Program-made: the position numbers and the translations under genes
Source: Plantibacter sp. Leaf314
GTDB lineage: Bacteria > Actinomycetota > Actinomycetes > Actinomycetales > Microbacteriaceae
Assembly: GCF_001423185.1 (NCBI RefSeq)
Contig: NZ_LMOB01000001.1
Location: 1,843,889 to 1,907,888, forward strand
DNA: 64,000 nucleotides
Direction of reading: 5' to 3'
Part shown: positions 1 through 9,655 of the stretch, one piece after another
Numbering within the stretch: position 1 is the first letter of the stretch
Layout of the letters: each line of letters opens with the position of its first letter
The notes under the pieces: model-generated
What the model saw: the letters and a program-made list of their open reading frames with translations, nothing else
The model's database searches: none
Told to the model about the DNA's origin: nothing

Positions 1-87
1 CTAGGAACTGTCAGGACTGAGGCAGCAGGCGACTGGACACGGTGCGGGCCGCCGAGCAAGCCACGCTGCCTGAGATCTCCGAGGAGC

Positions 88-585
88 TCATGCCCGCCAG
101 AGATCGAGGGTGTCCCAGTGTGTCGGCGCGCCCAGGGACTCGATCGTAAGAGCTTCGGACGTTGGGAAGCCGCGGAACAGTGCTGCTACCCTCACCGGCC
201 AATCGGTATCCGGATCGATCGATGCCAGCAGGTAGGCGATCACGGCCAGCGCATTGTAGGTGCCGTACACCTGTTTCGGATGCTCGGAGTCGCGCAGATG
301 ATCGAGCATCTCGATCAGTCGACGGTCGAAGTCGATGATCGCTTCGGCGTGCGAGAGACGTGTGCCCGGCCGGTATCCGCTGAGGATGCGGACCCGGGTG
401 CGGCCATGCTCGTCGACATACGCTTCGGACAACCGGAACGGGTACAGGAAGCCGGTCAGACGGTAGTACCCGATCGATTCCACGACTCGGGCGGCATGAT
501 CGGGATCCGAAACCTCGAGGCCGTGGTACTCGAGTCGGGCGACCTGCTGCTCAACGGACAACCAGTCTTTGGCGTACTCGACCAT
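88..585 (-). pseudogene. Abi_2/AbiF-type abortive infection gene with a large internal deletion
   Basis: The first ~97 residues match the start of Abi_2 (AbiD/AbiF) proteins: LSVEQQVARLEYHGL, then ESIGYYRLTGFLYPFR and an IIDFDRRL helix. Residues from about 106 (YGTYNALAVIAYLL, then a WP/FP-containing end and THWDTLDLW) match the C-terminal end of the same family. Intact members are about 300 residues; this one has 165, and the middle, which normally carries the HEPN-type R-x4-6-H ribonuclease motif, is absent. The frame stays open across the join near 280-300, so a shortened protein could still be made. The ATG has a GGGAGG ribosome site just upstream. I read it as an inactivated defence or toxin gene; retention as a nuclease-dead regulator is possible but unsupported. 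Confidence 0.7.
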
Positions 586-600
586 GGACCTCCCCCGAAC

Positions 601-645
601 AGAAAATCAGCCCGCGCCTTTCGGCAACGGGCTGATCATGATGAC
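601..645 (-). ncRNA. Hairpin RNA upstream of the Abi_2 gene, candidate AbiF-type RNA
   Basis: On the minus strand a 9-bp perfect stem (ATCAGCCCG / CGGGCTGAT, 606-614 and 628-636) encloses a second 3-bp stem closed by a GAAA tetraloop (GCC-GAAA-GGC), and is followed by TTTTCT. A TAGACT hexamer (654 to 649), fitting an actinobacterial -10 box, lies a few bases ahead, so a transcript of roughly 40 nt ending at the hairpin is plausible. Abi_2/AbiF genes are known to be accompanied by a small structured RNA directly upstream, thought to act as antitoxin or guide; position and shape agree. It could equally be a plain terminator or an attenuator for the Abi gene. Confidence 0.45.
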
Positions 646-800
646 TCCAGTCTAGCGCGCAGAGACGCGACGTTGAGCTTGGCGTCGTTGCGGCTGTGGA
701 CACCACGCACCGTACGGAGGTCGTGAGGATCGACGCGGAAGGCGTATGGAAACCGTGAGGACCGCCGATCCGGGCTGCTGACGGGTGTTGGCTCTGAGCT

Positions 801-814
801 GTCCCGAACGGGAC
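801..814. promoter_or_regulatory. 14-bp palindrome in the kdp leader, possible operator
   Basis: GTCCCGAACGGGAC is a perfect inverted repeat (6-bp arms around AA) located 39 bases before the first start codon of the kdp operon. It lies in the only sizeable non-coding stretch between the Abi gene and kdp, so it may be a regulator site, for instance for KdpE, or a leader hairpin. No function is shown by sequence alone. Confidence 0.3.
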
Positions 815-852
815 GCATCAGCACCACGCACCATTCACACACTGGAGTCCTC

Positions 853-936
853 TTGCTCGACCTCGTCTACGTGCTCGGCATCATCGCCGTGTTCGCTGTG
901 GTCGGCCTCGTCGCCCGGGGAGTGGAGAGACTGTGA
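853..936 (+). CDS. 27-residue membrane peptide preceding kdpF
   Basis: TTG start with GGAG five bases upstream. The peptide [20 protein letters not shown] followed by ARGVERL is one hydrophobic helix with a short basic tail. Its TGA overlaps the GTG of kdpF (GTGA at 933-936), so the two are probably translated together. Similar tiny single-helix peptides ending in (A/K)-x-V-E-(K/R)-L occur before kdpF in other actinobacteria as far as I recall, and they are usually left unannotated. A stabilising role in the Kdp complex, like that of KdpF, is inference. Confidence 0.6.
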   Translation: MLDLVYVLGIIAVFAVVGLVARGVERL

Positions 937-1022
937 TCGTCTTCGAACTCCTCGCCGCCGTCTTGGCCGTCGCCGCCGTCGTGTACCTCGTGTACGCGCT
1001 CGTGAAACCCGAGAGGTTCTGA
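933..1022 (+). CDS. kdpF: K+-transporting ATPase subunit KdpF
   Basis: 29-residue single-helix peptide with the family ending [10 protein letters not shown]. KdpF binds and stabilises the KdpABC potassium pump in the cytoplasmic membrane. It starts at GTG inside the stop of the upstream peptide and ends in TGATG, where its stop overlaps the ATG of kdpA, so the first three cistrons form one translationally coupled chain. Confidence 0.85.
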   Translation: MIVFELLAAVLAVAAVVYLVYALVKPERF

Positions 1023-2695
1023 TGCAGACCCTCTTCGCGATCCTCCAGGTCTCGACCCTCGTCCTGGTCCTCTTCCTGCTCTACCGTCCGCTCGGTGAGT
1101 ACCTCGCGCGGGTGTACACCTCCGGCAAGGACTTCGCCGTCGAGCGGGGCTTCTACCGTGTGATCGGTGTCGACGCCCGCTCCGAGCAGACCTGGCAGGC
1201 CTACCTGCGCGGGGTGCTCGCCTTCTCGCTCGTCGGTGTCCTCCTCGTCTACGCCCTCCAGCGTGCGCAGGCCGTCCTGCCGTTCGCGCTCGGCCTCCCC
1301 GCCGTCCCCGAGGGCCTGTCGTTCAACACGGCCGTATCCTTCGTCACGAACACGAACTGGCAGTCGTACTCCCCCGAGGTCACGATGGGCTACACCGTGC
1401 AGCTCACGGGCCTCGCGGTGCAGAACTTCGTCTCCGCCGCCGTCGGCATCGCGGTCGCCATCGCCCTCGTCCGCGGCTTCGCGAGTCGGCGCAGCGGCAC
1501 CATCGGCAACTTCTGGGTCGACCTCACCCGCGGCACCCTCCGTGTCCTGCTGCCGCTCTCCGTCGTCATGGCGGTCGTGCTCATCGCGGGCGGCACCATC
1601 CAGAACCTCAACGGCTTCACCGACGTCAGCACCATCACGGGTGCGACGCAGACCATCCCCGGCGGACCGGTCGCCTCGCAGGAGGCCATCAAGCTCCTCG
1701 GCACGAACGGCGGCGGGTTCTTCAACGCGAACTCCGCGCACCCCTTCGAGAACCCGACCGCATGGACGAGCCTCGTGCAGAACATCCTCATGCTCGCGAT
1801 CCCGTTCTCCCTGCCGCGCACCTTCGGCCGCATGGTCGGCGACCACAAGCAGGGCTACACGATCCTCGCGGTCATGGGCGTCATCTTCCTCGCGTCGTTC
1901 TCGATCCTCACGGCGCTCGAAGCCCGTGGCCTCGGAGCGGCACCGATGGCGGCCGGCGGCGCGATGGAGGGCAAGGAGCAGCGCTTCGGGGTCTTCGCCT
2001 CGACGCTGTTCGGTTCGACCTCGACGCTCACCTCCACCGGTGCCGTCAACTCGATGCACGACTCCTACACGGCACTCGGCGGCATGATGCCGATGATCAA
2101 CATGATGCTCGGCGAGATCGCCCCCGGCGGCGTCGGCTCAGGCCTGTACGGCATGCTCGTGCTCGCCGTCATCGCCGTGTTCATCGGTGGGCTGCTCGTC
2201 GGCCGCACCCCGGAGTACCTCGGCAAGAAGATCGGCCCGCGGGAGATCAAGCTCGCGAGCCTGTACATCCTCGTGACGCCGACGCTCGTCCTCGCCGGTA
2301 CGGCACTGAGCTTCGCCATCCCCGGCGTCCGCTCGGACGTGGAGACGACGTCGATCTGGAACCCGGGCCTCCACGGCCTCTCCGAGGTGCTCTACGCCTT
2401 CACCTCCGCCGCGAACAACAACGGTTCCGCGTTCGCCGGCCTCACGGCGAACACCCCGTGGTTCAACACGGCCCTCGGTGTCGCCATGCTCCTCGGCCGC
2501 TTCGTCCCGATCGTGCTCGTCCTCGCGCTCGCCGGTTCGCTGGCCGCGCAGGACCGGGTGCCGTCGACCGCCGGAACGCTCCCGACCAACCGGCCGCAGT
2601 TCGTCGGCCTCCTCACCGGTGTCGCCGTGGTCATCACCGCACTCACCTACTTCCCCGTCCTCGCGCTGGGTCCCCTGGCGGAAGGGCTGTCATGA
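1022..2695 (+). CDS. kdpA: K+-transporting ATPase subunit KdpA
   Basis: 557-residue polytopic membrane protein, the usual KdpA length. It forms the K+-selective channel-like subunit of the KdpFABC pump. The filter-type segment [20 protein letters not shown] (about residue 225) and the conserved [27 protein letters not shown] and [10 protein letters not shown] segments are all present. The ATG at 1022 overlaps the kdpF stop. The last ~22 codons are repeated downstream in a partial tandem duplication (2627-2810), but this copy is intact and ends normally in [11 protein letters not shown]. Confidence 0.97.
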   Translation: MQTLFAILQVSTLVLVLFLLYRPLGEYLARVYTSGKDFAVERGFYRVIGVDARSEQTWQAYLRGVLAFSLVGVLLVYALQRAQAVLPFALGLPAVPEGLSFNTAVSFVTNTNWQSYSPEVTMGYTVQLTGLAVQNFVSAAVGIAVAIALVRGFASRRSGTIGNFWVDLTRGTLRVLLPLSVVMAVVLIAGGTIQNLNGFTDVSTITGATQTIPGGPVASQEAIKLLGTNGGGFFNANSAHPFENPTAWTSLVQNILMLAIPFSLPRTFGRMVGDHKQGYTILAVMGVIFLASFSILTALEARGLGAAPMAAGGAMEGKEQRFGVFASTLFGSTSTLTSTGAVNSMHDSYTALGGMMPMINMMLGEIAPGGVGSGLYGMLVLAVIAVFIGGLLVGRTPEYLGKKIGPREIKLASLYILVTPTLVLAGTALSFAIPGVRSDVETTSIWNPGLHGLSEVLYAFTSAANNNGSAFAGLTANTPWFNTALGVAMLLGRFVPIVLVLALAGSLAAQDRVPSTAGTLPTNRPQFVGLLTGVAVVITALTYFPVLALGPLAEGLS

Positions 2696-2790
2696 GCCAC
2701 GTCCACCACGCACACCCCGTGGTCATCACCGCATCCACCTACTTCCCCGTACTCGCGCTGGGTCCCCTGGCGGAAGGGCTGTCATAAACC

Positions 2791-2810
<20 letters not shown>
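2627..2810 (+). repeat. 92-bp tandem duplication across the kdpA/kdpB junction
   Basis: Bases 2627-2718 and 2719-2810 are two copies with a 92-bp period. Each contains the 3' end of kdpA (from GTGGTCATCACCGC), the purine-rich GGAAGGG and the first codons of kdpB. The copies differ at a few positions. The ATG that overlaps the kdpA stop in copy 1 (ATGAGCCAC) has become ATAAACCAT in copy 2, which destroys that start and creates a new ATG (2791) six bases further on. Confidence 0.93.
2692..2787 (+). CDS. 31-codon chimeric mini-ORF made by the kdpA/kdpB duplication
   Basis: It starts at the ATG overlapping the kdpA TGA, with GGAAGGG five bases upstream, an ideal spacing. It reads MSHVHHAHP (old kdpB start) fused to [17 protein letters not shown] and the rest of the KdpA C-terminus, stopping at TAA three bases before the present kdpB ATG. 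It therefore sits exactly in the ancestral kdpB start position. It may be only a scar, or it may feed ribosomes to kdpB by termination-reinitiation. Whether a stable peptide is made is unknown. Confidence 0.45.
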   Translation: MSHVHHAHPVVITASTYFPVLALGPLAEGLS

Positions 2811-4956
<2,146 letters not shown>

Positions 4957-5011
4957 CCGGACCCCGTCCCCTCGCCCCAGTACCCCAGCACACGAAAGCA
5001 GACAGAACATC

Positions 5012-5620
5012 ATGAGTGCATCCCGCAGCGGCATCGCCCAGTACTGGGTCGCCATCAGGGCCATGCTCGCCCTCACCGTCGTCCTCGGCGTCGGCTACCC
5101 CCTCATCGTCACCGGGATCGGACAGGCGACGATGTCGTGGCAGGCGAACGGCTCGCCCGTCTCGGAGGGTGGGAAGACGGTCGGCTCGGCGCTCATCGGG
5201 CAGTCGTTCACCGACGCCGACGGCAAGCCGCTGCCGCAGTGGTTCCAGTCGCGTCCGTCCGCAGCGGGCGACGGCTACGACGGCGGCGCGTCGAGCGGCA
5301 GCAACCTCGGGCCGGAGAACACCGACCTCGTCGCCTCGATCGAGGAGCGCCGGGCGGCCATCGCCTCCTTCGAAGACGTCGATCCGGCGAGCGTCCCCGC
5401 CGACGCGCTGACGGCCTCCGCGTCCGGCCTCGACCCGCACATCAGCCCGGCGTACGCGCTGCTGCAGGTGCCCCGTGTCGCCGCCGAGCGCGGCCTCGAC
5501 GAGGGCGAGGTCCGGGCCCTCGTCGAGCGTCTGACGCAGGGTCCCGACCTCGGCTACCTTGGGGAGTCCACGGTCAACGTCCTGCAGCTCAACCTCGCCG
5601 TGGCAGGACTGGACGGATAA
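5012..5620 (+). CDS. kdpC: K+-transporting ATPase subunit KdpC
   Basis: 202 residues. One N-terminal membrane helix (about residues 12-36) is followed by a periplasmic-type domain with the family segments GSALIGQSF, FQSRPSAAGDGYDGGASSGSN-L, SGLDPHISPAYA and QVPRVAAERGL. KdpC acts as a chaperone that raises ATP affinity of KdpB in the assembled complex. The following kdpD start is preceded by a partial copy of itself. Confidence 0.95.
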   Translation: MSASRSGIAQYWVAIRAMLALTVVLGVGYPLIVTGIGQATMSWQANGSPVSEGGKTVGSALIGQSFTDADGKPLPQWFQSRPSAAGDGYDGGASSGSNLGPENTDLVASIEERRAAIASFEDVDPASVPADALTASASGLDPHISPAYALLQVPRVAAERGLDEGEVRALVERLTQGPDLGYLGESTVNVLQLNLAVAGLDG

Positions 5621-5770
5621 CACCATGCAGCGCGGACGACACAGCGCGGCCCCCGGGGTCGGCAAGACCTACGCCATGCTCCAGGAGAACTGAACACCAT
5701 GCAGCGCGGACGACTCCGGGTGCTCCTCGGCGCGGCCCCCGGGGTCGGCAAGACCTACGCCATGCTCGAG
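5621..5770 (+). repeat. Partial tandem duplication of the kdpD start at the kdpC/kdpD junction
   Basis: CACCATGCAGCGCGGACGAC at 5621-5640 recurs at 5695-5714, a 74-bp offset. GCGCGGCCCCCGGGGTCGGC and the following codons at 5644-5680 recur from 5730, an 86-bp offset. The first copy therefore lacks 12 bp and ends after the Walker A region with a TGA. The first copy's tail CCAGGAGAAC adds an AGGAG eleven bases before the true kdpD ATG. Confidence 0.93.
5625..5693 (+). CDS. 22-codon mini-ORF copying the KdpD N-terminus and Walker A
   Basis: Reads MQRGRHS-AAPGVGKTYAMLQEN, a shortened copy of the first residues of KdpD (MQRGRLRVLLGAAPGVGKTY) missing four residues. It starts four bases after the kdpC stop and stops five bases before the kdpD ATG, so ribosomes could run kdpC to mini-ORF to kdpD. 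Too short to fold as a P-loop domain. It may be a duplication scar or a coupling leader; there is no evidence for a peptide function. Confidence 0.45.
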   Translation: MQRGRHSAAPGVGKTYAMLQEN

Positions 5771-8194
5771 GAGGGCCACCGCCTCGCCGCGGAGGGCGTC
5801 GACGTGGTGGTCGCGGTCGTCGAGACCCATGGTCGGGCCGCGACGGCCGCACTGACGGAGGGCCTCGAGACGCTGCCGCGCCGGGGCGTCGAGCATCGGG
5901 GTGTGACGCTCGACGAGATGGACCTCGAGGCCGTCCTCGAGCGCCGCCCCGGGCTCGCCCTCGTCGACGAACTCGCCCACACGAACGCCCCCGGCTCCAC
6001 GAACGACAAGCGCTGGCAGGACGTCGAGGCCCTGCTCGCCGCCGGCATCCCGGTGCTGTCGACGGTGAACATCCAGCACATCGAGTCGCTCAACGACGTC
6101 GTGCGGCAGATCACCGGGGCACCGCAGCGGGAGACCATCCCCGACGCCGTGCTCCGGGCCGCAGACCAGATCGAGCTCATCGACCTCGCTCCACAGGCGC
6201 TCCGCGACCGGCTCGCCGGCGGCCGCGTCTACCCGGCCGAGCGGATCGACGCCGCCCTGTCCAACTACTTCCGCCTCGGCAACCTCACCGCCCTCCGTGA
6301 GCTGGCCCTGCTGTGGCTGGCCGACGAGGTCGACTCCGCCCTCCGCGACTACCGCGCCGAGCACGGTATCGACAGCACCTGGGAGGCGCGCGAGCGGGTC
6401 GTCGTGGCCCTCACCGGCGGACCCGAGGGCGAGACCCTGCTCCGTCGGGGCGCCCGGATCGCCGCCCGCTCCTCCGGCGGGGAGCTCATCGCGGTGCACG
6501 TGACGACGCAGGACGGCCTCCGCACCGCGAACCCCGGCGCGCTCGCGCAGCAGCGGGCGCTCGTCGACACCCTCGGCGGCACCTTCCACCAGGTCGTCGG
6601 CGACGACGTGCCGCGCGCGCTCGTGGACTTCGCGAAGGCGGCGAACGCGACGCAGCTCGTCATCGGTGTCAGCCGGCGCAGTCGCCTGTCGGCCGCCGTG
6701 ACCGGCCCCGGCATCGGGAACACGGTCATCCGCGAATCCGGCAACATCGACGTCCACATCGTCAACCACGAGGCGGCCGGTGGGCGGTTCCGGCTGCCGA
6801 AGCTCGGCGGTGCGCTGAGTGCGCGGCGCCACATCGCCGGCTTCGCCCTCGCGCTGATCGGCGGGCCGCTCGTCACCTGGCTCCTCCACCTCGCCCGGAC
6901 CGAGGAGTCGATCACGAGCGAGGTGCTCTCGTACCAGCTGCTCGTCGTGCTCGTCGCCCTCGTCGGCGGCTTCTGGCCGGCGGTGTTCGCGGCCGTCCTC
7001 TCGGGCGTCACACTCGACTTCGTCTTCGTCCAACCGCTGTACACCGTCACCATCGACGACCCGGCGCACCTCGTCGCGCTCGTGCTCTACGTGGTCATCG
7101 CGGTGATCGTGAGCGGTGTGGTCGACCTCTCCGCGCGACGCGCCCGGGTGTCGAGACGCGCGGCGGCGGAGTCCGAACTGCTCGCGACCGTCGCGGGCAG
7201 CGTGCTCCGCGGCGAGGGCGCCCTACAGGCGCTCGTCAGTCGGACCCGCGAGTCGTTCTCGCTGGCGGGGGTCCGGCTCGTGGCGGGCGAGCAGGTCCTC
7301 GCGGTCGACGGCGAACCGACCCGCGGCGGTGAGTTCACGAGCATCCCGATCGGCACCCGTGCGGTGCTCGAGCTGCACGGCGGCGTGCTCGCGGCCTCCG
7401 ATCGCCGCCTGCTCGCCGTCATCGCTGCGCAGCTCGACGCCTCGCTCGAGCACACCGACCTGCGCGCCACCGCCCAGGAGGTCGGTCCACTCGCCGCGAC
7501 CGACCGGGTGCGGAGCGCGCTGCTCTCCGCGGTCAGTCACGACCTCCGCCGCCCGCTCGCCGCCGCCACGGCCGCGGTGACCGGCCTGCGCGCGACCGAC
7601 GTCGAGCTGACCACGACGGACCGCCAGGACCTCCTCGAGACCGCCGACGACAGCCTGCGCACGTTGGCGGCCCTCGTCACGAACCTGCTCGACGTCAGTC
7701 GTCTCCAGGCCGGCGTCCTCGCGGTGACGGTCGCCCCGATCGACGTCGAGGATGCGATCCTGCCGGCCTTCGACGAGCTCGGCATCGGGCCGCAGGACGC
7801 CGAGCTCGACCTCGCGCCCGACCTCCCGCCCGTCCTCGCCGACGCCGGCCTCCTGCAGCGCGTCATCGTGAACCTCCTGACGAACGCGCAGCGCTTCAGC
7901 CCTGACGACACCCCCGTCCGGATCGCGACGAGCGCGTTCCGCGGCGCCGTGGAGATCCGCATCGTCGATCACGGCCCGGGGATCGCGCCCGACCGACGTG
8001 AGGACGTGTTCGTCCCCTTCCAGCGGCTCGGCGACACCGACAACCTCACCGGCCTCGGCTTGGGCCTCGCCCTCTCGAAGGGCTTCGTGGAGGGGATGGG
8101 TGGCACACTCGAACCCGAGGACACCCCGGGCGGAGGTCTCACCATGGTGGTGTCGCTGCCGGCCGTGCCGACCGAGGAGCCAGCAGCCCGATGA
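5699..8194 (+). CDS. kdpD: Osmosensitive K+ channel sensor histidine kinase KdpD
   Basis: 831 residues. An N-terminal KdpD domain has the Walker A GAAPGVGKT (residues 11-19) and the segment LVDELAHTNAPGS. A universal-stress-like domain follows (about 230-360), then four membrane helices (about 385-490), a short cytoplasmic linker, a HisKA dimerisation helix with SAVSHDLRRPL (His614) and a HATPase with NLLTNAQRFSP, DHGPGI and GLGLGLALSKGF. It senses K+/turgor (and in some bacteria c-di-AMP through the stress domain) and phosphorylates KdpE. The usual SHDLRTPL reads SHDLRRPL here. Its ATGA stop overlaps the kdpE start. Confidence 0.95.
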   Translation: MQRGRLRVLLGAAPGVGKTYAMLEEGHRLAAEGVDVVVAVVETHGRAATAALTEGLETLPRRGVEHRGVTLDEMDLEAVLERRPGLALVDELAHTNAPGSTNDKRWQDVEALLAAGIPVLSTVNIQHIESLNDVVRQITGAPQRETIPDAVLRAADQIELIDLAPQALRDRLAGGRVYPAERIDAALSNYFRLGNLTALRELALLWLADEVDSALRDYRAEHGIDSTWEARERVVVALTGGPEGETLLRRGARIAARSSGGELIAVHVTTQDGLRTANPGALAQQRALVDTLGGTFHQVVGDDVPRALVDFAKAANATQLVIGVSRRSRLSAAVTGPGIGNTVIRESGNIDVHIVNHEAAGGRFRLPKLGGALSARRHIAGFALALIGGPLVTWLLHLARTEESITSEVLSYQLLVVLVALVGGFWPAVFAAVLSGVTLDFVFVQPLYTVTIDDPAHLVALVLYVVIAVIVSGVVDLSARRARVSRRAAAESELLATVAGSVLRGEGALQALVSRTRESFSLAGVRLVAGEQVLAVDGEPTRGGEFTSIPIGTRAVLELHGGVLAASDRRLLAVIAAQLDASLEHTDLRATAQEVGPLAATDRVRSALLSAVSHDLRRPLAAATAAVTGLRATDVELTTTDRQDLLETADDSLRTLAALVTNLLDVSRLQAGVLAVTVAPIDVEDAILPAFDELGIGPQDAELDLAPDLPPVLADAGLLQRVIVNLLTNAQRFSPDDTPVRIATSAFRGAVEIRIVDHGPGIAPDRREDVFVPFQRLGDTDNLTGLGLGLALSKGFVEGMGGTLEPEDTPGGGLTMVVSLPAVPTEEPAAR

Positions 8195-8877
8195 AGATCC
8201 TGATCGCCGACGACGACCCGCAGATCCTCCGCGCCCTCCGCATCACGCTCACCGCGCGCGGCTACGAGATCATCACCGCTGAGGACGGCACCGCCGCACT
8301 CAACGCCGCGACGGAGCACCGCCCCGACCTCTACCTGCTCGACCTCGGCATGCCGGGACTCGACGGAAAGCAGGTGATCGAGGGGTTGCGCGGGTGGACC
8401 GACGCGCCCATCCTCGTCGTGTCCGGGCGGGCCGGTTCGACGGACAAGGTCGAGGCGCTCGACGCCGGGGCCGACGACTACGTGACGAAGCCGTTCGCCA
8501 TCGACGAACTGCTGGCGCGGATCCGTGCGCTCACCCGCCGGGTGCCGGGGGCCGAGGCGGAACCGACCGTGCAGTTCGACGACATCGTGGTCGACCTCGC
8601 CGCGAAGCAGGTCACGAGACAGGTCCCCGGCGCCGCACCGGTCACCGTCCGCCTGACGCCGACGGAGTGGCAGGTGCTCGAACTCCTCCTCCGGAACGCC
8701 GGCAAACTCGTCACCCGGCAGATGCTGCTCACGGAGATCTGGGGGCCGACGCACGTGACCGACACCGGCTACCTCCGCCTGTACATCGCCCAGCTGCGGA
8801 AGAAGCTCGAGCCGGAGCCCGGTGCACCACGTCACCTGCTCACGGAGGCCGGCATGGGGTACCGCTTCCAGTTGTGA
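8191..8877 (+). CDS. kdpE: Two-component response regulator KdpE (OmpR family)
   Basis: 228 residues: a receiver domain with the acidic pocket DDD near residue 8, phospho-acceptor Asp51 in LLDLGMPG, Lys in DDYVTKPF, and a C-terminal winged helix (LTPTEWQVLELLLRNAGKLV, then YLRLYIAQLRKKLEPEP). Cognate partner of KdpD, translationally coupled through ATGA; activates the kdp genes. The 801-814 palindrome before the operon is a candidate target. Confidence 0.95.
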   Translation: MKILIADDDPQILRALRITLTARGYEIITAEDGTAALNAATEHRPDLYLLDLGMPGLDGKQVIEGLRGWTDAPILVVSGRAGSTDKVEALDAGADDYVTKPFAIDELLARIRALTRRVPGAEAEPTVQFDDIVVDLAAKQVTRQVPGAAPVTVRLTPTEWQVLELLLRNAGKLVTRQMLLTEIWGPTHVTDTGYLRLYIAQLRKKLEPEPGAPRHLLTEAGMGYRFQL

Positions 8878-9020
8878 GCCGAGGCCGGGCAGGGTAACAG
8901 GTTGCCGCGTCTCCGGCTACGCCCCCGGAATCGCAGCTTGCACGCGTACCGTCGCAATCGCGTTCGGGCTTTCCGGACGAGACACACGCAGGTACCGCAG
9001 AAGCAGAGAGGATGGCTCCC

Positions 9021-9473
9021 ATGACGCAGGTCATCGAAACCATCGACGTCGACGTTCCCGTCTCCGTCGCCTACAACCAGTGGACCCGCTTCGAGGACTT
9101 CCCCAAGTTCCTCGACGAGGTCGAGTCCATCACCCAGGTCACCGACGTCCTCACCGAGTGGACCGTCAAGGTCGCCGGTCAGACCCGCGTCTTCGAGGCG
9201 GAGATCACCGAGCAGCACCCGGACGAGCGCGTCGCTTGGACGAGCACCGGTGGCGAGGTCGATCACGCCGGCGTCGTCACGTTCCACCGTCTCGAGGACG
9301 CGAAGACCCGAGTCACCGTGCAGCTCGACTGGGAGCCCAAGGGCCTCCTCGAGCACCTCGGTTCGGCGCTCGGTGTGGACAACCACGCGATCAAGAAGGA
9401 CCTCGGCAACTTCAAGCAGCTCGTCGAGACCGAGGGTCAGACCGGACAGGGATGGCGTGGCGATGTCGAGTGA
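9021..9473 (+). CDS. SRPBCC/START-like (polyketide cyclase/dehydrase type) protein
   Basis: 150 residues. The helix-grip fold is recognisable from DVDVPVSVAYNQWTRFEDFP at the start and VTVQLDWEPKGLLEHLGSAL towards the end; this matches the widespread COG5637-type stress-associated proteins that bind hydrophobic ligands. Substrate unknown. I chose ATG 9021 because AGAGAGG ends nine bases before it; the in-frame ATG at 9012 would touch that ribosome site. A small acidic ORF overlaps its end. Confidence 0.8.
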   Translation: MTQVIETIDVDVPVSVAYNQWTRFEDFPKFLDEVESITQVTDVLTEWTVKVAGQTRVFEAEITEQHPDERVAWTSTGGEVDHAGVVTFHRLEDAKTRVTVQLDWEPKGLLEHLGSALGVDNHAIKKDLGNFKQLVETEGQTGQGWRGDVE

Positions 9474-9612
9474 CGGCCCCCGCCCCGGTCCCCCGCACAC
9501 GCACGACGACGTGAAGGACGCCGCGAAGCACGACGTGCCGAAGCCCGAGGAGGTCGACCCCGAGACGGGGACCGACGCCGAGGGCGACCCGGTCGAGAAC
9601 CCTTCGGGCTAG
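9463..9612 (+). CDS. Small acidic, proline-rich hypothetical protein
   Basis: 49 residues, MSSDGPRPGPPHTHDDVKD at the start and ETGTDAEGDPVENPSG at the end, with no hydrophobic core. It overlaps the SRPBCC gene by 11 bases and has an AGGGATGG ribosome site, so the two are likely co-translated. Short, disordered proteins ending in this manner recur in actinobacteria; function unknown. Confidence 0.55.
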   Translation: MSSDGPRPGPPHTHDDVKDAAKHDVPKPEEVDPETGTDAEGDPVENPSG

Positions 9613-9655
9613 TCAGGCACCACCCGCACCACCTCGCCACCCCTAGGCTCGGAGC

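Noticed and set aside
636..842. Minus-strand frame whose end (VDPHDLRTVRGVHSRNDAKL) looks protein-like and stops just before the Abi hairpin
   Set aside because: No credible start or ribosome site and no recognised family. It may be a decayed gene end but cannot be supported.
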